DNA of 64,000 nucleotides, from NCBI GenBank assembly GCA_034770075.1, contig JAVJAP010000035.1, forward strand, positions 1-64,000, read 5' to 3'. The notes under the pieces were generated by a model that worked only from the letters and a program-made list of their open reading frames with translations, made no database searches and was not told where the DNA came from. Below, in pieces: positions 22,340-34,682 of the stretch. The translations under genes and the position numbers were made by a program. Position 1 is the first letter of the stretch; each line of letters opens with the position of its first letter. The stretch is from Aralia elata (Eukaryota; Streptophyta; Magnoliopsida; Apiales; Araliaceae).

Positions 22340-23950
22340 GAACCGTTGGTGCCTGTTCGATTCGTGGTTGACGGGTCTGTTCGGTATTATTGTTATTCGT
22401 TGTCCTTCCCGAAGCCTCTCACCCAATAATATATTGAACCAACTCCCCGCTCTGTATATTCTTCTCAATCAGATTCTTCAAATTCCTACACATTTCAGTG
22501 GAATGTCCAGCAGTCTGTTGGTAATTGTAATATTTACTTTGATTTCCCGGCTCTAGGCGAGTGTTGTTCGGACAAGATTCAAAGTACAGTTCATCCCTCA
22601 TATGTTCTAGTATTGTTGCCCGATCCGTGTTAAGGCGGGTATACACTTTGTTAACTCTTCGGTTCGGGAAGGGCGGACGTCCTCCTCCCAAACCCCCATT
22701 AAAACTCTTCTTGGGCTGATCGTCTATACTATTATTATTGTCTAACCTGGGATAGTTATTCCTATCCCGATCTTTTGGTTTCTCCATCGTATTCGGCTTT
22801 AGACTACTCAATGAATTTTTTGGCTTTGTCATAGGCTTCAGCCAAGTCCTTCGAGGTATCAAACATCATGTCCTTTACTAGCTTCTTTAATTTTACCACA
22901 TCTATCCCCATAGTGAAGTATCCGGGCTTGGGGACCATTTAAATCTGACACTGTTCTAACTGCCTCATGAAACCGTTTCACGTACTGGCCCAACGTTTTG
23001 TTTGAGTATTGCCTTATCTACATCAAAGAAGCTGTCGGCTTTCCCCTCCTTTTGTTACTCCTGAACCGCTGTGAAACTTGTCACAGAGCTCCTTCCATAA
23101 TGATATTGAGTTCGGTGCTAAAGACGTCATCCACTGTTGAGCCTCCTTCCTCAAAGTCGTGATGAACATCTGACACTTGGCAGCGTCAGAGTAGTCATAA
23201 TACTTCATCAGCCGGTCATACGCCTGGCTATGATCATACAGGTCTCCGATTCCATTATAACTCTCCATGTGTGGAACCTTCTTATTAGGATCGGCCCGAA
23301 CCCGATCAATCTCTGGAGAAAACGGTGATGTTGAATCAATTGAAGCCTCCTCCTGATTGACCGTTGCGAGCATCTTCTCTAGTTGTGCAACCCTTCAAGC
23401 TAATGCCTCGGGATCTTCCCTTCGAGGGGATGACTCTTGCCTATCCCAACCATGATTTGGAGAGGCCCACCTTCTCCATTCAGATCTTCTTCTGTTTTCA
23501 TTACTTGCTTTTCGAGAACGGCTTCGACGCTTACTCTTTTCATGAGATCGGCTCCGTCGCCTGATCTTCTCCTGAGAGCGGCTCCTATGCCTGCTCCTAT
23601 TATATCAAGAGTCGTCCAAACGATGTGTCCTGGATCAGTCCCCTGTTGATACTTCCCGATGCCAGTGATGACTGGAGGAAACTTCTTCTTCGTCTAACAG
23701 TGACACCATCTACTTGTCCAATTCTATCTACTGAAGATGTACGGCCTCTATGATGTCTTTGTTCTGTTGTATCTTTTTGGCCAAGATTGTCTCCCTTTTG
23801 TCCCGACCATGATCTGGCTTAGAGTTCTGGTCTTCGACACGACTATTATGGCCTTCCGTCCTCTGTGTTGTTGAAAATAATTTCTTTGGACAATTGTTGT
23901 TTGAGGATCGGTTAGTCCCACCGAAAGACTATGGGGTCCCAGCCTATCTG
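22340..23950 (-). pseudogene. Element D: Gag (main part)
   Basis: Frame 23373-23023 carries the capsid segment: HMESYNGIGDLYDHSQAYDR, then YSDAAKCQMFITTLRKEAQQ and ISLWKELCDKFHS. Frame 22862-22419 holds the C-terminal part with PGNQSKYYNYQQTAGHSTEM, which resembles a zinc knuckle in which Cys residues are replaced by Tyr. The frames are split by stops and a frameshift. Solo LTR N separates this part from the N-terminus at 25694-25797. Confidence 0.75.
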
Positions 23951-23955
23951 AGATG

Positions 23956-25154
23956 TGAAAGTAATATGCACACAACCCAATCATATTTGATATGATGTAG
24001 CATATACTTTGTAATCTTATTCATTTATTAATAAAAAAATTCTTTATTAAAGGCATTTTATTTTATCTACATGCTGCTGTTATATTAAATGTGATAAACC
24101 CTTAGTTTAAACAATGCTTTTAGAATCATGATGATGATCATGCTAATGAGATCTAAATTGTTAGATAGCTTAAAACTAAAATAATTCTAAATCGTTAGAT
24201 TACTAAAAAGGGGATTAGTAAATCCGGATAGATTGGTACATACTTTGCTCGCTCTTAAGTAGAGGATGATTGATCTCATAATCATTTGTGTGGAGACACT
24301 AAAGCAAGTATATATGTGCGTATTAGAGAATAAGTTCACTGAATGTGGCTCGCTAAAGGAATACCTAATGGAGTTTTACTTGGCTGTCAATAGGAATTCC
24401 TCTAGTGATAGTAGTACAAGTGATCTTTGGACTTGAGATTATCATAGTATCTTGTGCATGATGAGTTATGCTTTGACATATTCTTTAATATCTTTAGGGT
24501 ATAACATAGGATATGCTTGGGTATAATAAGTTATACATGGAGATAGGTGAATGATCAACCGAGAATTTACCGCTTCTAGTAAAATGAAAGAATGTCCTAT
24601 TTGATTCGATAAATGACAATTCAGTAGTCCTTGGCCAAGGCAGAATGAAATTAGAAAGTTGTTTCTAATTTGCATTATTTAGAATTGTGCATTTAAGAAT
24701 CGAAATACATATAATTAAATAAAATAAGACTTGACAGTAATTATATATCTTATATTTAATTGGGACATTGTATAGTAGAATGATTGAATTGTGCGGTAAC
24801 TATTCACTAAAAGGTTCTTTTGTGATTAATGTTAAAATCTATATTATCTAGAAAGTCGTTGATCGCTAAAGGGGTTTACACTTATTGTAGAATAAATATT
24901 ATTTAATTAAATGAATTAAATAGTTTAATTTATTTATTTAAATAAGATTAGAATTGTTCATAACCGGTTTAATATGGAGAACCTAAAGGATCACACTGCA
25001 AAAGAAAAATATTTATTTAAGAAGTAAATGACATAATCGTAATAATAAGTTAAGTGTATTTAATTTAAACTATGGTGATAGAATAAATTAAATAACTTAA
25101 TATTTATTATTTAGTATTTTGGAAATACTAAATTATAAATTAATAAGAGGAGTC

Positions 25155-25185
<31 letters not shown>

Positions 25186-25688
25186 TATTATTTAATTTCT
25201 AAATGGGTTAAGAATTAATTAATAGGAGTATTCTCATAATTAATAAAACCTTAATCCTAAGTAGTTTTGGAGGGTTGTCTACATCTATAAATAAGAGAAG
25301 TCTTATTATGATTTAGGATTGCACACTCTTCCATAAGCATTGGGAGAATACTCATAATTCTATAGAGATAGAAACTAGGATTTGCCATCACCCATCTTCT
25401 TGTGTAAGTATTATTCCTTGGTAGATCACCTCTAGAGGCCAAATATTTAGGTGGCTTGTGTTGATCAAAACAAAGAATCTTCATGAAGGATTTTGGAGTA
25501 GAACTTGTACCTGAGGAAGATAGTTTCTACAAGGGTATACTTCTAATTCTCTATCTTCCTTTGTTAATTAATAATTGCACATAAATATCGATTCTAGTTA
25601 TGGTTTGTAAGTTTTAAATTCTGATTTATCACGCTTTCGCTCATTTGTATAATCTGATTGCATGCTCATGGATATTACAAACCTAACA
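23956..25688 (+). mobile_element. N: copia solo LTR in D's gag
   Basis: Starts TGAAAGTAATATGCACAC, ends ACAAACCTAACA and is flanked by the perfect duplication AGATG (23951-23955, 25689-23693 in register at 25689-25693). It is the same family as the LTRs of G and H. No internal region remains, so it formed by LTR-LTR recombination. It contains a short (TTA)n run near 25155-25190 and no gene. Confidence 0.93.
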
Positions 25689-25693
25689 AGATG

Positions 25694-25797
25694 TTCTTGG
25701 AAGGCCCCAGCTTATCTTTGATTTAGCCTCTAGGTTGAGAAAGACTGGCCGTAGATTTATCATGTGCTGACATCGTTTTCCCCTTGCTTGACGCCAT
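25694..25797 (-). pseudogene. Element D: Gag N-terminus
   Basis: Minus-strand ATG at 25797, 52 bp after the PBS, reads MASSKGKTMSAHDKSTASLS and reaches a stop before the junction with solo LTR N. The start is chosen from position and the polar N-terminus typical of this region. Confidence 0.6.
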
Positions 25798-25849
25798 TAC
25801 TTCTGATCAAACTACTAAGTGATTGAAAATTGACTAGCACTAAACGACC

Positions 25850-25866
25850 CTCCTTCTATCGCCAAT
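25850..25866 (-). other. Element D: primer binding site
   Basis: On the minus strand TGGCGATAGAAGGAGGG follows the LTR end by one base. It matches, apart from one position, the TGGCGCTAGAAGGAGGG primer site I associate with Tat/Retand-type elements. Confidence 0.8.
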
Positions 25867-25867
25867 G

Positions 25868-26328
25868 TTAACGCCGAGATTCCGCTACATGTCCAATCAC
25901 CAAAAATGCTCCAAATCCTACACAGAAACGAGAACACACTCAGAGGGCTGACAGCCTAGGCCGGCGGGGGATAGCTCCGGTGAGAATGAGTACAGGTTGT
26001 TCAAAGTATTAACAATGGAGGCTTAATTAATGCTTTAGTGCTAAAAAAGATGTATTACCTGTGAATTAGGGTCTAGCCTTGTATTTATAGTGATCACACC
26101 ACCAACTCCATGCATGTCCCCGTATAGAAATAGAACTCCTCATTAGGATAGATACCTTAATGGGTTTAAACTGAATCTCCTTAAAGAAAGGAAGTCGGAT
26201 TATATCCTGACACTTTTCCTTAGGAGTTGGAAATTAAATATAGTTAGGAATCCTAAATTCCTTAATATTCTCCCACTGCCCAAATAGACTTCTACGTAGG
26301 GAGATTCCTCCAAGTGGACTATGACCTA
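25868..26328 (-). mobile_element. Element D: 5' LTR (right end uncertain)
   Basis: The LTR end next to the PBS is GTTAACA (TGTTAACGCC on the plus strand). The other end could be at 26328 (complement starts TGATAGG) or up to about 60 bp further right; the 3' LTR that would settle it is not in the window. Confidence 0.6.
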
Positions 26329-26728
26329 TCAAATCATTCGGGCCCAAATAAACACGCCCTAATATAATACAAAGTCAAAGATTTTAATTAGATTCAGTAC
26401 ATTACTATTAATATTAGATATGTTAAAATTTAAAATTGTTAATTACTCATTAGATACTTTTATTATTTATATGAATGATGTTCAAAATTTTCACTTTTTA
26501 TAATTTAATTTTTTTTTATAGTTTTTAGTTTATATTTTTATTATTTAATATTCTAAAATTAGAAATTTAAAAAAAAGGGAAGCTTGGGCTTGAGCCTAGA
26601 CCGGCCTTGGCCCGATTAGCAAGACTTAAACAGGTATCCTTTATGTTGAAAATATGGCTTGGTCTGGTTGACATAGGGCATGGGCCTGGTTCAACCTAGT
26701 CAGGTCAGGCTAAGCCTAATAGTTTGTT

Positions 26729-26775
<47 letters not shown>

Positions 26776-27350
26776 CATTTTCTCTCCTTTTAATGCTTAT
26801 ACATTTTCTCTCCTTTTAATGCGTTGCTTTTTTGAAAATGACAAGTGTATATCTTTTTAAATCTAGAAAAAAGATCTCCTTAAATCTAAGTTCAAAATTT
26901 TGGATGTTAAAGTTTATGTTAGAGAGAAAAGAGAAATATTTTGAGTTACCCCATTTTATTTCACTATTAAAATTGCTTAAGAAATGTTACTTCCGTCCTA
27001 AAAATATATAAATTTGTTGTTACATTTTTTTCTCCAAGTATTAGGTCTGTAGAGTAAATACATTAACATTTTTTTCCTAAAAAAAGTAGTCAAACTAAAA
27101 ACAAAATTAGTCTTCAAAACTTTATATTAAGAAAATGAGAGTTGGGATAACTAAAAAGCTAGTCTGATTTTCGTATCATTGAAAAGAAAGTTTGTTTCTA
27201 GCATTTAAGAATTTACATGAGTGGTCATGATTAAAAGAAAAAAGAATGGAGAGTAAAAAGCTCAAGTGAAATGAGAGGAGAGTGTTTATATTTTAAATTT
27301 CACATTAGCACCCAAAAAAATTCAAACTTGTGAAAAAAGGGGGAGAAAGG

Positions 27351-27397
<47 letters not shown>
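26329..27397. other. AT-rich stretch with microsatellites, no gene seen
   Basis: Contains (AT)n at about 26737-26771, a perfect 26-bp tandem duplication at 26771-26796 and 26797-26822 (ends CTCTCCTTTTAATGC), and a second (AT)n at about 27354-27394. No open frame looks like a protein and no element ends are recognisable. Confidence 0.7.
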
Positions 27398-27830
27398 GGA
27401 TAATGATTCATATCTAAAATTGGATAGGAGCTCCTAACTTTCTAACCCATCTCTGACCGTTTAAAAGAGGATCAAATGACCTAAGATTAACAAATAATTT
27501 TACAATCCGCATAATAGTTTTGTAGACTCTCTCTCTCTCTCTCTCTCTCTCTTATATCTCGTCTGCGCAATAGTTGTGCAGATGATATGTTTACCATTTG
27601 GTGGGATTTTTGGTCTTCCGAATAATTGTTGTGCGAATTTTTTGGACTTCCGCATAAATGCAGATTGTGCAAATTTTGGTCTACTGTTTGCATAACAGTT
27701 TTGGATCGTCCTAATAATTATTTTACAGATTGGGCTTATCTTGACCTTTTGTTTATGATTTGAACGGTACAAGATGGGTTGGAAGGCTATATATAGCCTT
27801 TCATCTAACTTTGGACCTGGACTAATCCTA
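27398..27830. mobile_element. MITE-like element with long imperfect inverted ends
   Basis: The first ~66 bp (ending CTAACCCATCTCTGACCGTT) and the complement of the last ~70 bp (ending CCAACCCATCTTGTACCGTT) align by eye as terminal inverted repeats. (AT)n lies on both sides, hiding any target duplication. Inside are diverged ~50-bp subrepeats (TCCGCATAAT-AGTT-GTGC, then TTTTGG) and a (CT)n run at about 27524-27552. There is no coding capacity. It could be a Mutator-like MITE. Confidence 0.55.
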
Positions 27831-28869
27831 TATATATATATATATTGTTATGTCCAATGGCATAAAAAGATTTAGAAGGAATGTTAAATAGTTCCTTTAA
27901 AAATTTCCTTTTAAAGTTTACCAAACAATTAATTAAGTCAAAATAAGTTTGTGCAACAGAATAAGTATTGTGAAAACCCCTTAAAAATAAACAAAAATCT
28001 TGGCTAAGAGTTTAGTGCAAAACATAGAGATTTTAAATGAGAGAAAGTAAAATGGACGCATACATGTACACGACTATCATGTAACATATTGACATAGTAT
28101 CATGTTTTTGTAATGTATGGGTTATTACTGTGTTTTATTATGTAACTAAAATTGTATATGTTTTTGAAATACCTATAGTTTGATGACTACTTTTTTCTTC
28201 CATGTCATGTTACTTTTATTATATTAAAAAATTACTTTTGGTTTCTACTTTTATACTAACCTATCATATCTCTTGTTTATTTGACATGTATAGGCTGGGT
28301 GTTCAACAAGTTTCGGACATGATATAATTTAGTGTGATACGAATATGGTGCATCGAGAGGTGGCCATATTTTACATTCGTGTTCTCGACCAACATTCTAA
28401 CGTAATAATTTGCGAATTGAATGTCTAGCATGATTTATGCTGAAAGTATAATTGATTGATCACCTATATGAAATTGAAAAGTGGATTATAGTGTTGAGAT
28501 TTAGTTGTGATATCATACGAAAGTTTGAGATTCTTGTGGGTGGTGTATAAGATTATGTGGCATGTGTCTTATTCATTGTCCTCAAGAATGGATGACTTGC
28601 TAGTATTTGGGATAGAGATATATCTAAATGCCGTGTGTAACCATTATGAGATTACAAAATTAATGACTCCCTACACGGAGTTTCATTCGTTTGATGGGTA
28701 GATTGACTAAGATTATGTGGCGTGTGTCTTGTTGATTATTCATGGAATTGAATGGATTGTTGACATAAACATGTGTCGTGTATGGGTGATTTTCATATGA
28801 ACATACACTAAGGCTTATGAATAAGGTGAATTTCTCGGTTAACAATTCTTGTGATTTAACTAGTTGAAA
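27831..28869. other. Unassigned AT-rich stretch, possibly the 5' part of LTR E
   Basis: No gene. A weak duplication near 28548 and 28710 (GATTATGTGGCATGTGTCTT against GATTATGTGGCGTGTGTCTT) lies about 160 bp apart. LTR E must begin somewhere in or after this stretch, but no TG end could be fixed. Confidence 0.4.
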
Positions 28870-29139
28870 ATGAGAGAGATAAGATATTTAAATGAAGTGT
28901 TGGGGGAAATTGTAATCTTAGACTTGTTAATACTGGATTTTCATTATCTTAAAAGCTTGTCAATTAGTTAATCAAACAACTCAAGTTTTCATTGTTTAAA
29001 TAAGATTGAAATGATAAAAGGTTAATACTTGGTAAACATTAGAAACAATTCCTCGTGGGATCGATACTTTACTTACTCTTTATTACTTGTTGACCGCGTA
29101 TACTTGCACGTGTTTTATCGGTTGCAAAACCTACCAACA
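28870..29139 (+). mobile_element. Element E: 3' part of the 5' LTR (Athila-like)
   Basis: Contains CCTCGTGGGATCGATACTTT and TTATTACTTGTTGACCGCGT, the shared closing segments of LTRs B, F and I, and ends CTACCAACA at 29139 just before the PBS. Confidence 0.75.
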
Positions 29140-29145
29140 AGTTTT

Positions 29146-29163
29146 TGGCGCTGTTGCTGGGGA
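29146..29163 (+). other. Element E: primer binding site (tRNA-Asp type)
   Basis: TGGCGCTGTTGCTGGGGA differs from the TGGCGCCGTTGCCGGGGA of element I at two positions, both C to T. TGGCGCCGTTGCCGGGGA is the Athila primer site complementary to the tRNA-Asp 3' end. Confidence 0.85.
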
Positions 29164-29290
29164 ATTATTTTTCTAGTGTTTTTCCGATATTAATTAGAAT
29201 CAAATTGGTCTTAATTTAAACTTGTATATAAATTTGTTTTTTTTGCTTTAGTTTAACACTTTTTATGCTTTCTTCTTTGCGAGGCACACC

Positions 29291-30460
29291 ATGGATGGCT
29301 ATAGTGCTCAATGGTCGTACACAAATATGACTCAACCAAAGGAGACGGGAATTGATGGACTCGATGTATTTTCTTCAATTTCAGCACAAATTAAGATACT
29401 TGAAAGGAAGATGGATGCTTTTGAAGCAAAAAGGACTCAAAATAGAGTAATTACTTATGATTATTGTGCTGACAATCATCCGAGTCATCAATGCACTGTC
29501 AATTTTGAACCGGTACATTACGATGGTGATTTCCCCAACGGCTATGCTTATACCGATTATCACCAAGCTTGGTGGTATCACCCGGATTTGACATGGAGCT
29601 ATAACTATGAAGATCAATACTATGCTCCAAATCCAACGTACACACCAGAATTCTCATGCCCACCTGCTATGTCAGCACAAATTGAGACACTTTCGAGGAG
29701 GTTGGATATTGGCATGGATAAGGTTTTGAAGCTCCACGAAGATTTTAATATGAGTAAGGAAGCATTATCCAAACAAATTAAAAATCTGATGGAACAAATC
29801 ATCAATACCTCAACCAATAGTCCACAATACATGGATTTTGAGACTGACAGTGAGCCCGAGCTAAATATACTCTTGGATGCGCCACAAGATGTCGACAAAG
29901 CGGAGACAAGTGGGGCTATGGAAAATGAGGCCACCGAAGATCTATCTGTAAGTGCTAACGAAGATGAGCCAATTGTATTAATGCCCCAAGTGCCTTCGTC
30001 AGCAAAATTCAAAAATCCAGTCAGTTTTGCAAAACCATGCCCAATTGGTAGTCATGTCGTCGGCAAAGCTCCTTTTGACATGAGAGCTAACATAAACTTG
30101 GAACAATGGTGCGCCGAGGAAAAGAAGAAAGAAGAAGAGCCCGTTGTGCTTGTCAAGCCCCAATGCCCCAATCGTATCATAGACACAATGGAAGAAAAAG
30201 CACCTAGTTTGTCAACGTTCGCAATTGGGTACTTATCTAAAAAGATCAAACTAGGTGATTTTGATACAATGACTCCTACTAAAGCGAAACCCTCAAATGT
30301 TACATCACTACCAATGGATGAAGCGGGCAAGGAAAGCTTCTTTGTGCCATTAATTGAAATTAAGTTTGGGGGTCACCAACCAGACATGCATGCCATGCAA
30401 ATCAAAGAAAGAACAGCGAGGCGACATGCAATGGTCAATTTTGCGATTGAGCCGGATTGA
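29291..30460 (+). CDS. Element E: 389-codon truncated Gag-protease ORF of a pol-less Athila derivative
   Basis: An intact ORF starting 127 bp after the PBS. It lacks the capsid domain: residues 24-68 correspond to the Gag linker and knuckle of element I (SISAQIKILERKMDAFE; then YDYCADNHPSHQC, a CCHC knuckle whose first Cys is Tyr). A second SAQIETLSRRLD helix follows near residue 132. An acidic region leads to a protease remnant around residue 245-275 (IGSHVVGKAPFDMRANINL) where the catalytic D-L-G-A is D-M-R-A, so no protease activity is expected. The C-terminus (SKKIKLGDFDTMTPTKAKPS) is shared with the small ORF of F. The stop is followed at once by the conserved motif instead of pol. Whether it is translated is unknown. 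Confidence 0.7.
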   Translation: MDGYSAQWSYTNMTQPKETGIDGLDVFSSISAQIKILERKMDAFEAKRTQNRVITYDYCADNHPSHQCTVNFEPVHYDGDFPNGYAYTDYHQAWWYHPDLTWSYNYEDQYYAPNPTYTPEFSCPPAMSAQIETLSRRLDIGMDKVLKLHEDFNMSKEALSKQIKNLMEQIINTSTNSPQYMDFETDSEPELNILLDAPQDVDKAETSGAMENEATEDLSVSANEDEPIVLMPQVPSSAKFKNPVSFAKPCPIGSHVVGKAPFDMRANINLEQWCAEEKKKEEEPVVLVKPQCPNRIIDTMEEKAPSLSTFAIGYLSKKIKLGDFDTMTPTKAKPSNVTSLPMDEAGKESFFVPLIEIKFGGHQPDMHAMQIKERTARRHAMVNFAIEPD

Positions 30461-30469
30461 AATGAAATG

Positions 30470-30522
30470 GAGGAGTCGGGCTAACGACTTTAAACCAAGC
30501 GCTTCTTGGGAGGCAACCCAAG
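30470..30522 (+). other. Conserved Athila post-ORF motif with hairpin (E)
   Basis: GTCGGGCTAACGACTTTAAA is followed by CCAAGCGCTT and CTTGGG-AGGCAA-CCCAAG, a 6-bp stem at 30505-30522. F has the same at 46478-46495 (complement) and B a decayed form at 4575. In all three it lies just after the truncated Gag-protease ORF. Confidence 0.85.
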
Positions 30523-30552
30523 TTTACTATTTTGTTTTTATTTTTGTTTGAT

Positions 30553-31565
30553 TGCATGGGTGTTTAAAGGAAAGACTGGAGCAGATGGCAAGGTGGAGAC
30601 CTATAGGACCAGACCTGTTTAAAAGGTTTCATATAAAGTCAAGGAGTTGACTATGATAAAACCTTATTACCGGTATCAATGCTCAAGTCCATTCGGATTT
30701 TACTTGTGATTGCAGCTTATTATTACAAAATCTGGCAAACGGATATGGAGACATCCTTCCTCAATACAAATTTGAGGAGAATGTATGTATGATATAGCCA
30801 GATGAATTTGTTTCAATGGTTGAAGCAAATCATGTATATAAGCTACAACAATCCATTTATGGATTGAAGTAAGCTTCTCAAAGATGGAACATTCGTTTTG
30901 ATGAGACAATCAAAAGAGTTTGATTTTATCAAAAACGAGAATGAACCTAGTGTGTACAAAAGGGTCAGTGGGAGCGCTATGACATTCCTAGTATTATATG
31001 TTGATATACTACTGATAAGGAATAACACACCAATGCTACAATCAGTAAAGATAAAATTGTCTAAACATTCCTCCATGAATGACTTGGGAGAAGTATCCTA
31101 TAATTTGGGGATATAAATCTATAAAGATAGATTTAAAAGGATGCTCGGCTTGACCCAAGGAACGTATATTCATTCGATGCTAAAGGTGTTTAGCATGGAA
31201 AACTCCAAGGGAGGTCTCATGATAATTAGCCATGGAGTGAATCTCTCTAAAAGTGTCCCCAATGAAAGAGAGATCACATGAGTTACTATCATATATGCAA
31301 TGTAATGTACAAGACTTGATGTTGATCAGTTATACTCTGGAGAAGATCACTGTAAGATAGTGATAAACATCTTAAAGTACTTAACCGACACTAAGGATGT
31401 GATATAATACATGGTGGGTCTGAATTAAAATTAGAGAGCTAAACAGACTCAAGTTTTTCAGACTGACCAAGACAATAATAAATCCATTTTAGGGTAAGTC
31501 GTTACCTTGAATAGTGGTGCAGTGAATTGGAAAGGTTCCAAATAGCAAAAAGTTGTTGGTTTAGT
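30553..31565 (+). pseudogene. J: Ty1/copia reverse transcriptase/RNase H fragment
   Basis: Starts abruptly at GCATGGGTGTTTAAAGGAAA (copia CKWVFKRK region) where E ends, and runs through RT to RNase H; K interrupts it at 31565. The readable frame 30898-31116 contains KEFDFIKNENEPSVYKRVSG and LVLYVDILLIRNNTPMLQS. Relative to a normal copia RT it has a one-base insertion in the A run near 30912 and lacks the second Asp of YVDD (31003). G and H carry the same lesions. The 5' half and the E/J junction were lost in a rearrangement. Confidence 0.85.
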
Positions 31566-31659
31566 TATAATACGTGAGGTCAATCTGTAATTTAATATTT
31601 ATCATAAATTGAATTTATGTGAAACTCTTATGTGATTTCAATTATTATATGTATATGTG

Positions 31660-31696
<37 letters not shown>

Positions 31697-34682
31697 ATTG
31701 AGATATGTGACAAGATGAATTTAAATAGTTAGTTTTGATTAATTTAACTATTTGAATTAACTAAATAGTTATTAATTTTAATAAATTGCAAGGAATGGAA
31801 TTAAAACTCAAATTTGAGTTCGGAGTGGAAATTGAAGACGCGGACTGTATATTTGAGTCTGGAACGTCGAAATCAGTCAAAATAGACTGTAATCACAAAA
31901 TGTGTCAGGGTTGACTTTTTGGTCAAAGTCAACCCGTTGATTTTTCTCGGATAAAAAGTCAAACTCAAATTTTGGAAGCTAATTTGGCGAAACGAATAAT
32001 CCCACGATGTTCGGAATGTCGATTTTAGTAGGAATAGATATTAGTATCAACTAGTTTGGTTATGGAGGGCAAAATAGTCAAATAGCTTATTAATTGATTA
32101 AAATGCTAATTAAATATTAAAAGAAATAACAAGGAGTCAGCTGAACATGAGGGGCCCAGGTGACTACCAAATTGGGACAAAAAGGAGAGAAAGGCACGGT
32201 TATATATGAAAAAGAAATGGGTGGGAGTTATTTCATTCTTTTAAACCCAAAACCTTTTCAATTTCATAACTCTTTTCCTTTAATTCCATAACCCAAACTG
32301 ATGAATGGCTTAATGAGGATTCAACTGATGATTAGAGATGAAAGGACAAGAGAATCAATTGCCAAAAACATCTACAAATACTCCCCACCCGAATTGTCCT
32401 TCCTTTTTGCTAAACAAATTCTACCGAGAGAGAAAATTGTGAACTTGAGTGTACTTGAAGATTTCTGAAGTTTCTAGGGAATTTGCAAGCAAAGAAGGAA
32501 GTATTCACTTGCCTAAATCAGGGGAAGAATCATCAAGAGGTATTTCAAGAGAACTTTTATTTTCTTATATGTAATAAAGAGGAATAGTGCATATATAATG
32601 GTAAATGGTTTATTTGTGGCTTTGTGTTGCCATGTTGTTGTTAGTTGTTGATGTTAGCATATTAAGAACACAAGTTCTAGTTTAAATCATGTCTTACATG
32701 TTATGAATTTAGAAGAATTAAGCAATGCATGCTATATGTTTGACAATATGCCTCTATGATGCTAAATTTATCAAAAAGTGGAAGTTTGTTGAAGTTTGAT
32801 GTTGTGAAATGTGTGAACATGTGAGAGTAGATGATCTGGATATTAGGAACAATTTAATTGCATGCTAGAAGCAAAATCATAGATTTTTGTCAAATTGGGT
32901 TTAACTAGTAATCTGTGACTTTTCAGGTTTTTGGGTCCATTGGAAATGTACCTTCGGTAATCCGAATGATGTATGTATTAATTTTGTAAAATACTAGGTA
33001 GTATGATGTATATGTTGACCAAGTTTCAAAGGAAATGGGTTTACATTGAGCAAGATATGAATTTTGGGAACTAGCATGAAAATAACTAAAATATGGAAAA
33101 CCAAGAAATTTTTCCAACTCTAGAAATAGTCCGCGAACACTTATCTAGGCATCCAGTTTATCGTCTTATTTTGTTAATTTCATGAATGTTATATTTTTTG
33201 TAAAATATCTTGCCATATGAAGTTTAATGTGTCCAAATATCATGGTCATCCGATCTGTAGGTTAGTAGATATAAATTCATGAAATAGGCTACTTGAAAAG
33301 GAAAAATTTGGAAAACCCAGAAATTTTTCCAATTCTGGAAGCAGTTCGTATAACGCCCCCAAATTCGGGCACTGGCCGCCCGAACAAGGGTCCGACGTTA
33401 TCTCGTACTTCTTTCGTAACTTAACCAATGATCCCATAATCATATTGGTTGAATTAGTCTATTACAGACTATAAAATTATAAATTTCCTTAAGTTTCTCC
33501 CTGGATCTATTCTTGATCTCGATCTCATTCCTTCTACAAGTATCAACTTGTAATTCATTCGTATATATGGATAAGACCATATATATATCAGTTAAATATT
33601 TAACCCTATGATTTAGATATTCTATCATTTATAAGCTTTATATGGATCCAAGATTCACAGTACCAGCACTAGAGATAGTTCTCAGATCTGAAAGGGGCTT
33701 CCCAATAAAGATAAATCGATATTGGTGCGCAATTAGATGACCTAACCTTCATTTCTTAGTCAGAACTTTCAGCGTGCCAAATACCCTCACTTAGATACAT
33801 AGTCTTATAAACATTGTTTATGTTTTAACAATTCTAAGTTTAATCGAAGTAAAGACATAACAAGAATGTGTGAGAAAAAAAATGATAATATTGATATTAT
33901 ATTCGGATACATACTTTGTGGGTTCATATTACAAAAAGTTATCAAGATTATAACAAAAAGGGACAAGCAATTGGGAAAGCATATAAACTAGTCTACGCAT
34001 TTCTTCTTTCCTTTTTTTGTAGAGCCTGAACTCTCAAGTTTGTCTGCAAATAAGGTTTTATTCGCAAAAATGAGCATACAAAAGCTCAACAAGTCTAAAC
34101 ACATAGTATATAATTGAACTCACACCGATAAGGATTTAAAGAATCATAGCTTTAACAAAATATATTACAATTGTTTTAACATAGTAAGACTGAGTGGTAA
34201 TTAAACCAAGAACGGTTCATCCGTCTTTCGATTTAGAACCATACCATGGATATCAAGTAGAGGAACAATCTAACGACATCCTATGTTATGCATAACATAC
34301 GCTACACTGACTAATCATGACAGTGTTTTACAAACATGCTCATCTCAGTTTACTTTGCATATAGAGGTCGCTCCAAGACAACTTGGTTTGACTAAAGAAT
34401 TATAGCAATTCAATACTTCACGTATAAACGTTCATTTTGCAAGTTATGCCGAAACGAATAACAATAACTCGCATATCAAAGATTTATAACACGTTGTTGC
34501 ACAAAGTGCATAAATCAAATAGAAAGCTTGTAAATGAAAGCTTAGGTAGAAGACTTGCCTCATATATCTTTTACAGATAAATATAACGGTCTACACGTTC
34601 GTCGTAAATCCTACACAATTATAAGTTCATGTAGACCAATTAAGCTTTTAACGATTAAATCTTTTAAGTTCTATTTCGGGTA

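Noticed and set aside
27487..27772. Two overlapping minus-strand ORFs
   Set aside because: Driven by a (CT)n run giving RERERE; they lie inside the MITE-like element.
29381..30330. Minus-strand ORFs opposite E's ORF
   Set aside because: Shadows of the 389-codon plus-strand ORF, which has clear Gag/protease homology.
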